Positions 1 to 12,000 of a stretch of DNA of 14,662 bases are shown one piece after another. The stretch spans positions 1 to 14,662 of the forward strand of contig JAHZHX010000056.1 of assembly GCA_019420065.1 (NCBI GenBank), in the 5' to 3' direction. The notes beneath the pieces were generated by a model that did not search any database, had not been told where the DNA came from, and saw only the letters and a list, made by a program, of their open reading frames with translations. Both the position numbers and the translations under genes were made by a program. Position 1 is the stretch's first letter, and each line of letters begins with the position of its first letter. This DNA comes from Clostridiales bacterium. GTDB taxonomy: Bacteria; Bacillota; Clostridia; Christensenellales; Aristaeellaceae.

Positions 1-3000
1 TCCACCGAGAATTCGCGCCCTGTGCCCATTTCACTTTCCACCGCGCGGATCAGCGCCGCCATCTGCTCGGAAAAGCCCTCTGGAAGATCCAGGTACATGC
101 CAAAGTCTTCCCGTACCCGCTCGTCCGCGTCCATGAACTGATACGCGCTCACGTCGCTCACAATGCCCTGAAGCTGACGCAGGTTTTCAAGGAAATTCCG
201 TTCGCGCCTTGCGCCGCCCTGGCCGCGGAACTCCGTGCCCGCGCCCTGCCGGATGCTCAGCACAAGCCCCGCGACGCTCGCCCGCAGCGCTTTGGGCACA
301 TGATTGTTCTTGTCCGGCTGCGCAATCCATTTGGCCAGCCGCTCGCTTGCCTTCTTGATGCGCTCCTTGTATTCGCGCGATTCCACACCCTCGCGGTAGC
401 GCTTGAGCTGCCCCTTGATTTTTTCGGCCTTTTGACGTTCCGCCGCCCGTCTTTCTGTTTCCAGCACACGCCGCAGCGCCGCGCTGCGCTCCATTTGCAG
501 CAGCGCCTTGTCCGCTTTGGTCACGCGCTCGTTTAGCGCTTGCATTTCAAGCCGCGCCCGCTCCGCGCCCACGCGGTCGGTCTCGCCCCGCTTGAAGGTC
601 TTGTCATGGATGACGCGCCGAAGCTGCGCGATACGCTCGCTGTCCGCGTCGAGCTGCGCGATCCGTTCCTTATAGCGTTCAAGCGCCTTTCGCTCGTTTT
701 CCGTTTTTGCAAGCCCCATGAACGCCTCGGCCAAAAGCTGCCGGTCGCTGCGCTCGTCCGTATCGCGCTGGGAATTTTTCATTTCTTCGTTTTCGATCTT
801 GTAATTGTTGATCTCTTGTAGTATACTGCGCGTAGAGAAACTCGTACTTGAGGCAACGGAGGCATTATCGCCCATCGAACCTGCTGCGGGTTTCTCTTTT
901 GTTGCATATGCGTCATGGAAGGAATACCTGTTTGTTTGCCCTCTTGTTCCGCCGTTATCCTGCGCAACGATCACGCCGACAAGGTATTCGCCGTCCGGCA
1001 GCATGACGCGGCCTGCAATCGTGGCAGTATCAATGGGCTTTCCCTTGTGTTCGTTTTCGCAATACACGATTTCACCCTGCTCGATGACAGGCTTTATTGC
1101 CGCTATCGTCGTGGCTTTTACCTTGCTTGTATTCTTTCTACCCACAATATGGCGCAATCCGCTGGCCGAGAGGATCACCTCGCCCAGCGTTTTGTTATAC
1201 GCCGTTCCGCCTATTTCTTCAAAGTATTTTTTGCCCTCCGACACAAAATCGCCGTTCAAGAAGCGGTTGGATTCCGGCGCGCCCTTTGTCGCGTCGATCG
1301 GCTGCATTTTTGCGACGGCTTTTCTTTTTGCCGTCATTTCGGCCTGGGTCATGACAACCTCATCGCCGGTTTTGTCTCGAAGCGAGTTCTTTACCTGCAT
1401 ATCATCCGCGCTGCCCTCCAGCGCGTCTGCGCCCGCCTGATCTTCAGCCGGATTCAGCGCGTCCGCGATTTCCCGCGCGTGCCTGCGCAGATCTTCCAGC
1501 TCCTGCGCATGCTCAAAGCGCGCCTCCAGCTTTTTCCTGAGCGCCCTGTTTTCCGCTTTCAGCTGCTCGATCTGCTGGTGCATGGCCGCGGCGTTCTTCG
1601 CAAACCCGTCGAACTGATTCATCACGCGGCTCATGGTGCCCGTATCGCTCTCCGGGTTCAGCTGCACGCTGTACAAGCCGTTGTTTTTAATGGTGATGCT
1701 GCCTCTGCCGTTTGCAAACAGGGTAAATGGTCCGTAAGCGCCGATTTTGCTTTCCGCCAGCGTTCCTTCCCGCTTCATGGCAGCGTCGTACAGCGCTTTG
1801 CCCGCCTTGGCGCGGCTGTCGTACCTTTTGCTTTCAATCGTCATGGCAAACGCTTTGTCCTGGAGCCTCTCCGCCGCCCTCTGATCTGCCTCCACTGCGG
1901 GCAGGCGGCTTTCGTATGCGTTGATATAGCCCTCGTTTTGAGCAATGGTATTGCGCGCCGCTGTCTTTTCGCGGTTGAACGCGCGTTCCAGGCCTTCCAG
2001 CCGCTTGATTTTGCTGTCCACCTCAAACTGTTCCATAATCAGCGGGTCGCCTGTCGCTATCGCCTTGATCTCCGCCGCGGACAGGGCAAAATCGCCGTCG
2101 CCCTCCGCTTCGCGCGCGGTGTTTGTGCCGTTCATGATCTGGTTGATAAACGCCGCCTTGCGGTACAGGTTATCCCACATGCGGGTATCAAACGTCTTTT
2201 TCGTCACATAGACGTAGATTCCCACCTCCTCGTTCATGTTCTGCTGCCGCAGCGCGCGGCCTTCGCGCTGCTCAATGTCGCCCGGCCGCCATGGCGCGTC
2301 CAGGTGATGCAGCGCCACGATGCGCTTTTGCGCGTTCATGCCCACGCCCATCTTGCCCGTGCTGCCAATCAGCACGCGCACGCGCCCCTCGTTCACATCC
2401 GTGAACAGCTTTTCTTTTTTCTCGTTGGTGTTTGCGTCGTGAATGAACGCAATCTCCTTTGCCGGGATGCCGCGCCCTACCAGCATGCGCTTGATGTCTC
2501 CATAGAAATCCACGCCTGCGCTTTCCGCGCCAGCTTCATTTTCATTCTCCGCCGACGACGCGCCCTTTGGCGTTGCCATATCGCAGAAAACGAGCTGCGT
2601 TCCCAGGTTGTCCTGGCTGTTTTTGTATTCCTCCTCAACCCGCTTCACGCATTCGATTACCTTACATCCTTCTTCATAGGGCAGCGAAGGATCAATCATG
2701 CGCTGCGTATAACTGAGCTTGCGACCCTCGCTGGTGATCTTCAGCAGGTTATCCTCGCGCGGATCCACGCGGCCGCTCTTCATGCGTTCCGCGCGCTCGG
2801 CCAGCTTTTCGATATAGTCAAGCTGGAACTGCCCCGGCTCGCATTCCACCGTAATGCGCTTGCCGCCGCGCATTTTAGGTATTTTCAGCCCCTCCACCTG
2901 CGTTTTTACGTCCGCAAAACTGCGGAAAAGCCTTTGCAGCTCCGGCAGGTTTTTGAAGCGCGCAAACGCCTGCTTTTGTCTGAAGCCCTTGCCGCTGGGC

Positions 3001-6000
3001 GTTGGCTCTACTACCGTTATAACTTCGCCAAAAAGGTTCGCCCATGCGTCAAAGGACTGAATGCCCAGCTGCTCCAGCGTGTCCTCCTGAAGATATTTCT
3101 GCATGATGTACATTTCGCTCATGCTGTTCATGACCGGCGTGGCCGTCGCAAACACAATGCCGCGGCCTCCGTTGAGCTTTCTCAGCCAGCGCGTTTTCAT
3201 GTACATGTCGAACGCGCGCTGACTGCCGTCCTTGTTACCCAGGCCGCTGATGTTCTGCATATTGCTGGTGAAAAACAGGTTCTTGTATTCGTGCGCTTCG
3301 TCTACGAACACGCTGTCAATCCCCAGCTCCTCAAAGTATACGTTGCTTTCGTCCCGCGCGGTATCGCCGAGCTTTTTTAGCTTTGTTTCCAGGCGCTTGC
3401 GCGCTTTTTCCAGGTTCTTGACGCTCATGCCGCGACCGCCGTTTTGACGTTTTTCCTCATTGATGCTCTCGGCAATGCTGTCGATTGTCCGCTGGTAAAA
3501 TTCTCGTTCAAATTCCGGGGTCATGGGAATACGGCTGAACTGCTCGCGGCTCATGATGATCGCGTCATAGTCGCCCGTCGCAATGCGGTTGGCAAACTCC
3601 CTGCGGTTCCTGGCGTTAAAATCGTTTTCGCCCAGCACCAATATCTTTGCCGCCGGAAAAAAATCCAGGAACTCGCCGCCCCACTGCGCGACCAGCGCTT
3701 TTGGCACGACAAACACGGGCTTTTGCACAATGCCAAGCTGCCTGAGCTTCATGGCCGCGCCCGCCATTTCCGCCGTTTTGCCCGCTCCCACGCAATGGGC
3801 AATCAGCGTGTTGCCGCCGCCCTGCACAATTCTATGCACCACGTTTTTCTGGTGCGGGCGCAGCGGCTTGTCCGCGTTGCTTCCCGCGATGGTAAGATTG
3901 CTTCCGTCCCACTCGGGTGTGACCAGGCTGTTGTAGCGCTCGTTGTACATTTCCTCCAGCTGCTTTGCCCGCGTTTCATCCTCCCACAGGAATTCCGTAA
4001 ACCGCTTTTCAATCTTTTCCGCCATTTCGCGCGCCGCAAGCGTTGCCGCCTCGTTCAGCACGCGCCGCTCGTCCACCGTGTTGTATACGCTGATCTGCCG
4101 GTTGTTCATCAGCGCCTCAAACAGCTCGAAAAAGCTCTTGTCAACCGTGCTCCATTCCTTGACCCCATAGCCTCTCTTTGCGTCCGTGCTCAGGTCAAGC
4201 GCGTATTCGCCGCTGTGCGCCGAATACGTCACCTTTGCACGCTGCTTCCAGGCGCTGTTGTATATGCCCGCCGTCTTGCACACAAAGTCCGTGTATACGC
4301 TGTCCGGGATCCACGTCGCGCCCATCTGCGCAAAAATCTGATCGCGGGTAATGCGCTCGGGAATGATCTCCTTGAGCGCATCGACGTTTCGCTGGTAACG
4401 CTTGTCCACGGTGGATAGCGCCTCCGCCTCGCGCAGCTTTGCGCGCACGTTTCCGCTCAGGTATTTTTCGCGCGTTTCAAGCGTTCCATCACCCTTGAGG
4501 AACGCAAGCCCGGTTTCAAGCATTTCGTTTACCGCCTGCTCGCGCTCAACACCTAACAGCTCCGCCACACGCGCAGCGTCGAGATACCCTTTTTCATTCA
4601 GCGTCACGCCAATCGCGTCCGCGGCGCTTTCCGCATGCGTGATTGTTACCTCCCGCGCAATCGTGTTTTTGCTGAATATATCGGCCTTGTCCGATACTTT
4701 GGTTTTGGGGTCGTAGCTTTCAAGGCTCCAGATGAAATAGCGATCCGGATCGCCGTCCAGAAGCTTTTGATTTCTCCGCTCGTGCAGCGCTCCATTCTCC
4801 GCCGTAAACGCGTCATACTGCTTGTTCAGCTGCCGGCGAAGCGCGCTGATTGCACTCGTGTCCGCACCGCGCCGCTGCGCCTCCTGAAGCTCGCGCGCGG
4901 TATCGCGCATGGAAAGCATCGCCTTGATCTTGCTCGCGTCCCGTTCGCTCGCCTCTACGGGAATAAGCTCGCCGTTTTCGCTGCGGAAAACCTTGCCCTC
5001 GCGCACCGCAAGCCCGTTGTTGCGCGTGTTCTTTCGCGCCTGGGCGGCGCGCTCCCGCAATTCCTCCACGGTCTGCGTGCGGTCGTAGTCCATTTTTGCG
5101 TCAATTTTTCCAATGGCCGCGACAATCTGCTCGCCCAGGTTCCCCGGCAGCGCCTTGTAGGTAAGGCTCTTTCCCTTGTACATGCTGCCGCTCAGTTCCG
5201 GCGTGCCCAGCACCATTTCCGGATGGTTCACAAAGTATTCATTGATCTGCTCGTTATAGTATCCTTCAATGCCGGCCCATCCCGTATTCTCAAACGCCTG
5301 TCCCTTATAGTTCGTTCCCTCGGCGCGCTTTTTAAAGATCAGGATATCCGTTACCACGTCCGTGCCGGCGTTCCCCTTGAACGCCGTGTCCGGCAGGCGC
5401 ACCGCGCCCAGCAGGTCCGCCTTGGAAGCCATGTACCTGCGTACCGCATAGCTCTGGCTGTCCATGGTATAGCGGCTGGTAATGAACATAACAAGCCCGC
5501 CCGGGCGCACCTTGTCGATGCTTTTGACAAAAAAGTAGTTGTGTATCGCGCTGGTCAGCGTCTTGTCATAGGTCTTGTCGCTTACGCCAAAATTCCCGAA
5601 CGGCACGTTGCCGATGGCCACATCCATCACGTTGTTGCCGATCTGCGCTTCCTCAAAGCCTTGTACGCGCACGTCGGCATTTGGATACAGCTTTCCGGCA
5701 ATTCGCCCCGTAATGCTGTCCAGCTCGACGAGCGTCCATGTGCGCACCTTCTGCTGCATGTCGGCCGGCATTGCGCCGATAAAATGGCCAATGCCGCCGC
5801 TGGGCTCCAGCATCCGCCCGCCTTCAAAGCCCAAACGCCGCAGTCCTTCGTACATGGCTCGTATGACCTCTATGCTCGTATAGTGCGCGTTCATCGTGCT
5901 TGCCCTGGCCGCTGCGTATTCCGCGTCCGTCAGCAGCGCGCGAAGCTGGCTGAATTCCTTTTTCCAGCCGTCGTTGCCCTCGTCAAACGCCTGCGCAAGC

Positions 6001-9000
6001 CCTCCCCAGCCCACATAGCGGCTGAGTGCTTCCTGCTCCTCCGCCGTGGCATAGCGGTTTTCGGCCTCCAGCTGCTTCAGCAGTCTAATGGCCTCCATGT
6101 TCGCCTTGAAGCGCGCCTTTTCGCCCTTGGGCAGCGACAGCGCCTCGCCAATGCTGTAATTGCTCCCGCGCGGCGTTTCGGCCTGCATGACCGATCGCAC
6201 ATGCGCCGTTTCCTCCAAAAGCGCTTCGCGGCTTGCTTCCTCGGCCTGGATCCGCTCCGCCTCGGGCGTTACCAGTCGCTCTTTTTCTCGGGCTTCAGGC
6301 TGTACAGTGTCTCGTTGATAAACTCCCGCGCCTCGCTCGGATACAGTCCCCGGCTCAGGTACAGCGCTTCCTCTTCCTCCATGCTCCGTCCCTTCTCCAT
6401 CAGCAGGTCGTACAGCGTCCCTTCCTCCCATAGGCGCTTGTACATCTTCGGCAGGTACTCCCGCCAGTAGTCGTCCTGGGCGATTCCCCAGCCCGGCAAG
6501 CTCTCCCGCTGTTCCTTGGTCAGTTTCGAGCGCATTCTTTTTCTCTCCTTTTCCGGCATGCTCTTTTGGTTTTGCGTCCCGCTGTCCCTCTTTGTAAAAA
6601 ACGTCCTGAAGGAAGGCGGGATACTCGCCGTCCGTCGCCTCGTCAAATGCGACGCGATTTACCTGCACGCCCTCTTTGCCTGCATTGTACCATTTATTCG
6701 CGTAGCTGGCAAACTGCGCCGCGCGTTCCCCGCCTTGCTCAATGGATACGTTCACATACTCGTTCGCCGCCCACTTCATGAACACGCCCCGGGCGCGGCG
6801 GCTCATGGTCTTGATGGTATCCTCTGTCTTTCTGCGCCAGTCCGTTTGCTTCGCAAGCGCCTTTTCTTCCGCAGGCGTGAGCCTGGTATCCGCTTCCGCC
6901 TTTTCTGTCGCTGACGCTTCCACAGGCGCGTTTTCCCGCGTCTCATCCGCGCGCAATGCCTGCGCTTCAGGCGCAATTTCGGTCTCCTGCGCCGCCTTGG
7001 CAAGCGTTCTATCGCGCATGGACTGCTGGCCGTACTCGTTTAGCTGCTCGCGGAAGGCAAGGCTGATTTCCGCCGCCGCTTCCGCCGTTACGCGACGCGC
7101 GTCAAACGGGATCCCCGCCGCGCCCTGGTTATAATAGTGCAGCGCCGTCTTGACCAGCGCCGCGCCGCTCTCCATGCTTCCGTCCAGCGCTACCGCGCTT
7201 TGCGCCGCGTAGCTTTCCACATACCCGCGCGCCGCCTCCGGCAGCCGCTGCATGTACTTTTCAATCCGGCGCGCGTGCGCCTGCGTCTGCCGCGCCGTTT
7301 CCTTTTCCTGCTTTTCCTCCGCGCGCGTTTTACGCTCCTGCCGCTTTTCCTGGGCCTCCAGCGCCGTTTTCTCTTCCTCCGCGCGCTGGGCTGCCGCCAT
7401 CTCTTCCTGCGCCTTTTCAAGCGCCTGTGCCGCTTCCGCGCGCTGTAGCGCCTCCTGACGCTCCGTCTCAAGGCGTTCAAGCCGCTGCCGATTTTTCTCC
7501 CGCAGCCCGGCGATCTTTTCCGCGCGCGTGTTCTCGGCCATGATTTCGCGCGCCTCGCCCCGCAGGCTGACGCTTGCGTCCTCCAGCGCCTCATACCAGA
7601 CGCGCTGCGCCGCCATGAGCTTTTCCGGCGCTTCGCCCAGCAGCCTTGCCGCGTCGCTGTGCGCGCCCAGCCCATGCCAGGCGCGCTGAATCGCCTTGCA
7701 GAAGGTATCCAGCCATCCCTTGATGCGCGCAAAGAGCTGCGTGTGCTTTTGCGCCAGCTTTCGCACCGCCTCGCCGTCCGAAAGCATCATTTCGCACGCG
7801 CGGCATACGACCTCCTCCATGGCCTCGCTTTCTGTCAGCGTCGGCTCCAGCTCCATTTCATGTTGAATCAGGCGCTTGACCGTGCCTCTGTCCTTGGCGT
7901 AATAGTAATTCAGCAGATATTCGCGCAATCTCGCGTACTGCGCCGGGCTCCAGTCCGCAATAAAGTGCGTCAGCTCGTGACCGGCGGCGCGCAGCATGGC
8001 CTCCTCGTTTCCGTAGCCCGCGTATACGTCGATATATACCGTGCCGCTTTTGGGGTCATACCAGCCCTCGCGCCCGCTGCGCGCGCCGTTTTTCGTTTTG
8101 CTCTCGTAAAGCACAATGTTCATCCCCGTGCTTTCCGCAAGCCCGCGCAGCGCCGTAACCGCCGCGCGCTGCTTTCCGCTCAGCCGCCCGGAAAGCGCGT
8201 TTACGCCGCCCGCGTCCGCCTCCTCCTGCGATATGCCGCGCAGGATACCGTGCCGGTTGCCGTTGGCCTTTTCTCTTGCGGCTGTGATCTGCCGCTGCCG
8301 CTTCGTTTCCCGCTCCATGCGCTCGCTCTCGCCCTGATCGTAGGCCGCGCGCACGCTGTCTGTGACCTCCGCTCCCGCGTCCCGCAGCGTTTCCGTCAGC
8401 TCGTCCCAGCTTCTCCCCGAAAGCGCGTACTGCCGTGCCGTTTCCGCGTACTCCGGAGAGCTTTCCGGGTTGACAATCTCCTCTTCCTGTGCTACAGTAG
8501 CATTGGCCGAGGGAGCATATCCGGTTTCGGACGTAAGCTTCGGGCTCGTTACATGGAGCGTATGCTGAAGTGCCAGACCTTGCGATTCATTCGCAGGGTT
8601 CTTTTTTTGTATGTAAGCCGTCACAACATGCAGCTTTTTCCACTTGTTCTCGCCTACAGCTTCGACAACGTACACCGTTCCGTCAAGCTTCTTTTTATAA
8701 GCAATCATGGGCATGTTGGTGCCGCTTGCATCCAGATACCCGCTTGCTTTTTCCTCTTCGCTAAACTCTATTGTATCATAGTTTTCAATTACCCACCCCA
8801 CGCGCGCAACATCGTTCAGGTCGGCCATGCTTTTGTCCGCTATACCGTTTAACCCATGGCGCTTTTCAACATGGTTAAAGAAATTCGTATCAACGTCATG
8901 CGTATAGTCAGACACATCGGCTCCCGTCAGGCGCTGAATGTCTTCCGCTTCACGGGGGTTGACCTGCTGCAGGGAAATACGCTGATATTTTGCGTTTTTA

Positions 9001-12000
9001 TTATTGCGGAACGCTTCCGCCGCCTGGCGCACCTTTTCGTTCACGCTTTGCAGATAGCTGCGGATCGTCTTTTTCTGTTCCTCCGTATGGTCTTCCCGCA
9101 CGGTGATCGCGCTGCTGGGCAGCTCGTCCTGCTGCGCTTCCGGAGCGGCCTCCGCCGTCTGCTGTTCTTTGGCAGCGCTCGTTTCCTGCGCTGCGCTTGC
9201 CGCTTTCTCCTTCAGCGCCTGATACGCCTGCATCAGCTCAGCGTGCTTTTCCCGCGCCGCTTTGCCCAGGCGCTGCTTTTCTTCCGCGGTCTGCGCCGCC
9301 TCCGCCGCGTCAAAGATCGCGTCCTCCTCGTCCGCCAGGCGGTCTACCTCGGCCTGCGCCTCCGCGCGCGTGAGCGGCTGCGCAGTCTGTGCATTATTTG
9401 CAACAACTGAATCGCCATTTTCCTGCACTTCGGCGGCCATGCTTCTTTCCGGCGCTTCCTGCGCGTTTGTGTCCGCGCTTTCGCCATCCGAACGGTTGTT
9501 CCCCGTCATGGCGTTCAGCGTATCCATGTCCTCCAGCATCTGCATGCGGTAACGCTGGCGCTTTACGTCGCTGTTGTCGATCTCAATGCCTTCGCTCTGG
9601 CCATCCTCGCTGAACTCGCCCTCAAACAGCTGCGTCGCCACGCGCGCCGCCGCCGGATCCTCATAGATCTTCAGCTCGCTCGCACTCAGCTCCTCGCCCC
9701 GGTATTCCTTGGCGATCGTTTCCGCCGCCGCCGAAGTGTCGCCGCTGTATCCTGTCGCCTCCAGCTGCCGCCGCACAGGCTCCGTAATCATGCCGTTCAG
9801 CGCCGCCCGGCTGCCCGTGTCCAGCTTTGCATAGGTCTCCTGGTACAGCTTGCCTACCTTCGCCCGGCTGCTTTTCCGGGTCATATCCAGCGTGCCGTTT
9901 TTAATGGCTTCGGTCGTTTCGTTATGGATGTGCGCGCTGTCCTCCGCAATGCCGGCCAGCGCCGTCGCCTGATTCGCGCCGATGATTGCGCCGCCGCTCT
10001 GCGCGTCCGCCGCGCGCTGATAGACGCGGTTGGCCGCGGGCTCGGTCACGCCTGCCAACACGCCGCCCGTGATCGCGCCCTGCAGCATTTCATTGCCCGT
10101 GTCCGGCACGTTGAGAACGGCGCTCTCGCCCGGCGTAAAGCTGAGCCACTTACTCTGATTGTCAACGATTGTCTTCCACGCAAGCCCGCTGACAAGCCCC
10201 TGCTTCAGCTCTTCCATTCCCTCGTCCGTTGCGCTGTCGAGAATCTGCGCAAACAGGGGAATATCTTTCCCGATAACAGCCTGCACGGCCTTGTTCCAAA
10301 TGCCGCCGTCGTTTCCCTGCCCCAGCCCCTGGATACCGCTCTTGCCGTCGCCGCCGATTTCAATCTCAGCATTGATGAGTGAGGATAGCATGGAGTAAAG
10401 CGAAGCTTTCAGATCGTCTCCTCCCGTTGCCTCCAGCGCTTCCTGATAATCCGGTCCCACCGTCTGCAAGAAGGAAGTCCAGTACTGCGGATCGCTGATG
10501 GCGCTTTGGATGGCTTTCATGGCTGCGCTGGTCGTGTATCCCGCCGCATTCATCGTCTCTATGGCCGCGCTCTGCAAACCCGCCATGCCGGCTGCGTTCG
10601 CCGCGCCGCCAGACATTAAGGCCATCATGGTATTGGGAATGTTCTCCACCATCCCGGACAGCGTGTTGGCAAAGGTCTCCCAGCCCATTCCGCCGCCCAG
10701 CGCCTGGACGGCGTTATTGACAGCCTCGCGCGCGGGGGCGGCAACGCCTTTGCTATATGTTTCCGTCCATTTGGAAAACGTGTTTTTCCAGTCGCTGTCG
10801 CCGGTGATGAGCTGACCCACAGCGTTGATTGGTCGGCCTGCGATAAAGTCCATCGACTGATAAAAGCCGTCCGCGTATTTGGTTGCGCCCTGCCATAGAC
10901 TTTTCCCGATCAGGTCAAACACGTTGCCCTTGCCGTACAAAAGCTCCCGCAGCGCGTCCGTCTTTTCCGTCGCGCCGCTGGAGAGCGCGTCCGCGTTTTC
11001 ATACAGGGCGTTCAGCTCGTTTTGCAGCTGCGCCGCCTCACTTTCCAACGCTTGCTTTTCCTGCGATTCGTCGCCCAGCGGAAAGTCAAGCAGATGGTCG
11101 TTCAATGCATCAATGCGCTCCTGCGTGGCGTTGATTTTGTCGCTCATCGCCCGCATATCCGCGTCGTCGCCCTGGTACATGCCCTTTCCGGCAGCAGCCC
11201 AACCCGCTTTCCGCTCCCTGGCTTCCTCCTCGTATATATCGCTGTACGTTTTATTCAGCCGCCCGCTGTCCGTAAGGTCGTTGAACGCTTGCACGCTTTC
11301 GCTCATCTGTTCCGGGAAGGTGTATGCGCCCTCGCCGGTGATGCGCTGCTCTTCGTTCATTTCAAGGATGCTCGCCGCGGCGTACTCTCTGTTTTCCGGC
11401 GTATCTCCATGCATTGCCTTCAGCGCGCGCTGCTGCTCCTCCGGCGTGAGCCTGTTCCACAGCGTGCCGTTTTCGGGATCTACCTGCGCGTAAATATCGT
11501 CATACGCCGCCGTGATCTCCGCGTCCCTTTCCTGCGCGCGGCGCTTCTGCTCTTCGACGATCGCATCGTATGTCTCCAGCGCGTTCGTTGTATAATTGCT
11601 GTCCAAAACGCGGCTGGCCGCGCGTTCGGCGCGCTTGAGGATTCCCGGGGCCGCGTCGCGGCGCATTTGCGCAAGCTGCGCGTCGGTGGCTTCCTTTGCC
11701 GCCTGCTCGACGTTTGCCATATCGCGGCGCACCGTTGCGCGCTGTCCATACTGGTACAGATCAACGGCGTTGTCCGCGCTTTCATTCATATCCAGCTCGT
11801 TCATCAGCTGTTCATAGTCCGCGTATTTTTTGATTCCTGCTCTGCGCTGCGCGTATGCTTCCGCCCGGAGCTGCTCCGCGCTTTTGCCGCCGTCCAGCCA
11901 GCCCGCGCCCAGGCCGCCCCGGTTCCTTCCCAGCGTTTCGCCCTGCGCCTTCTCAAGCGCCGCCTGCGCCTTTTGCGTTTCCGTCAGGTAGGACGCAAGG

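Noticed and set aside
915..3380. Long plus-strand open frame (821 codons) and similar ones at 4635-6470, 7659-8852, 11022-12353 and 12323-13498
   Set aside because: They lie antisense to the methylase-helicase and other minus-strand genes. Their translations are Arg/His/Leu/Ala-rich with no recognisable domain, and they arise from the high G/C of third positions on the opposite strand.
6269..6646. Explaining the overprinted region as a simple sequencing frameshift
   Set aside because: A single indel would move the frame but would not restore it. Here the giant frame is the same before and after the region, and the small gene has its own start, ribosome site and stop. Two compensating errors are possible but less likely than a real overprint.
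7190..7732. Minus-strand 180-codon Arg-rich frame, and similar ones at 6803-7003, 7591-7806 and 11480-11785
   Set aside because: These are out-of-frame readings of the giant gene with very basic low-complexity translations. Unlike the 6269-6535 gene, they show no recognisable protein pattern, and the giant frame gives a sensible protein there.
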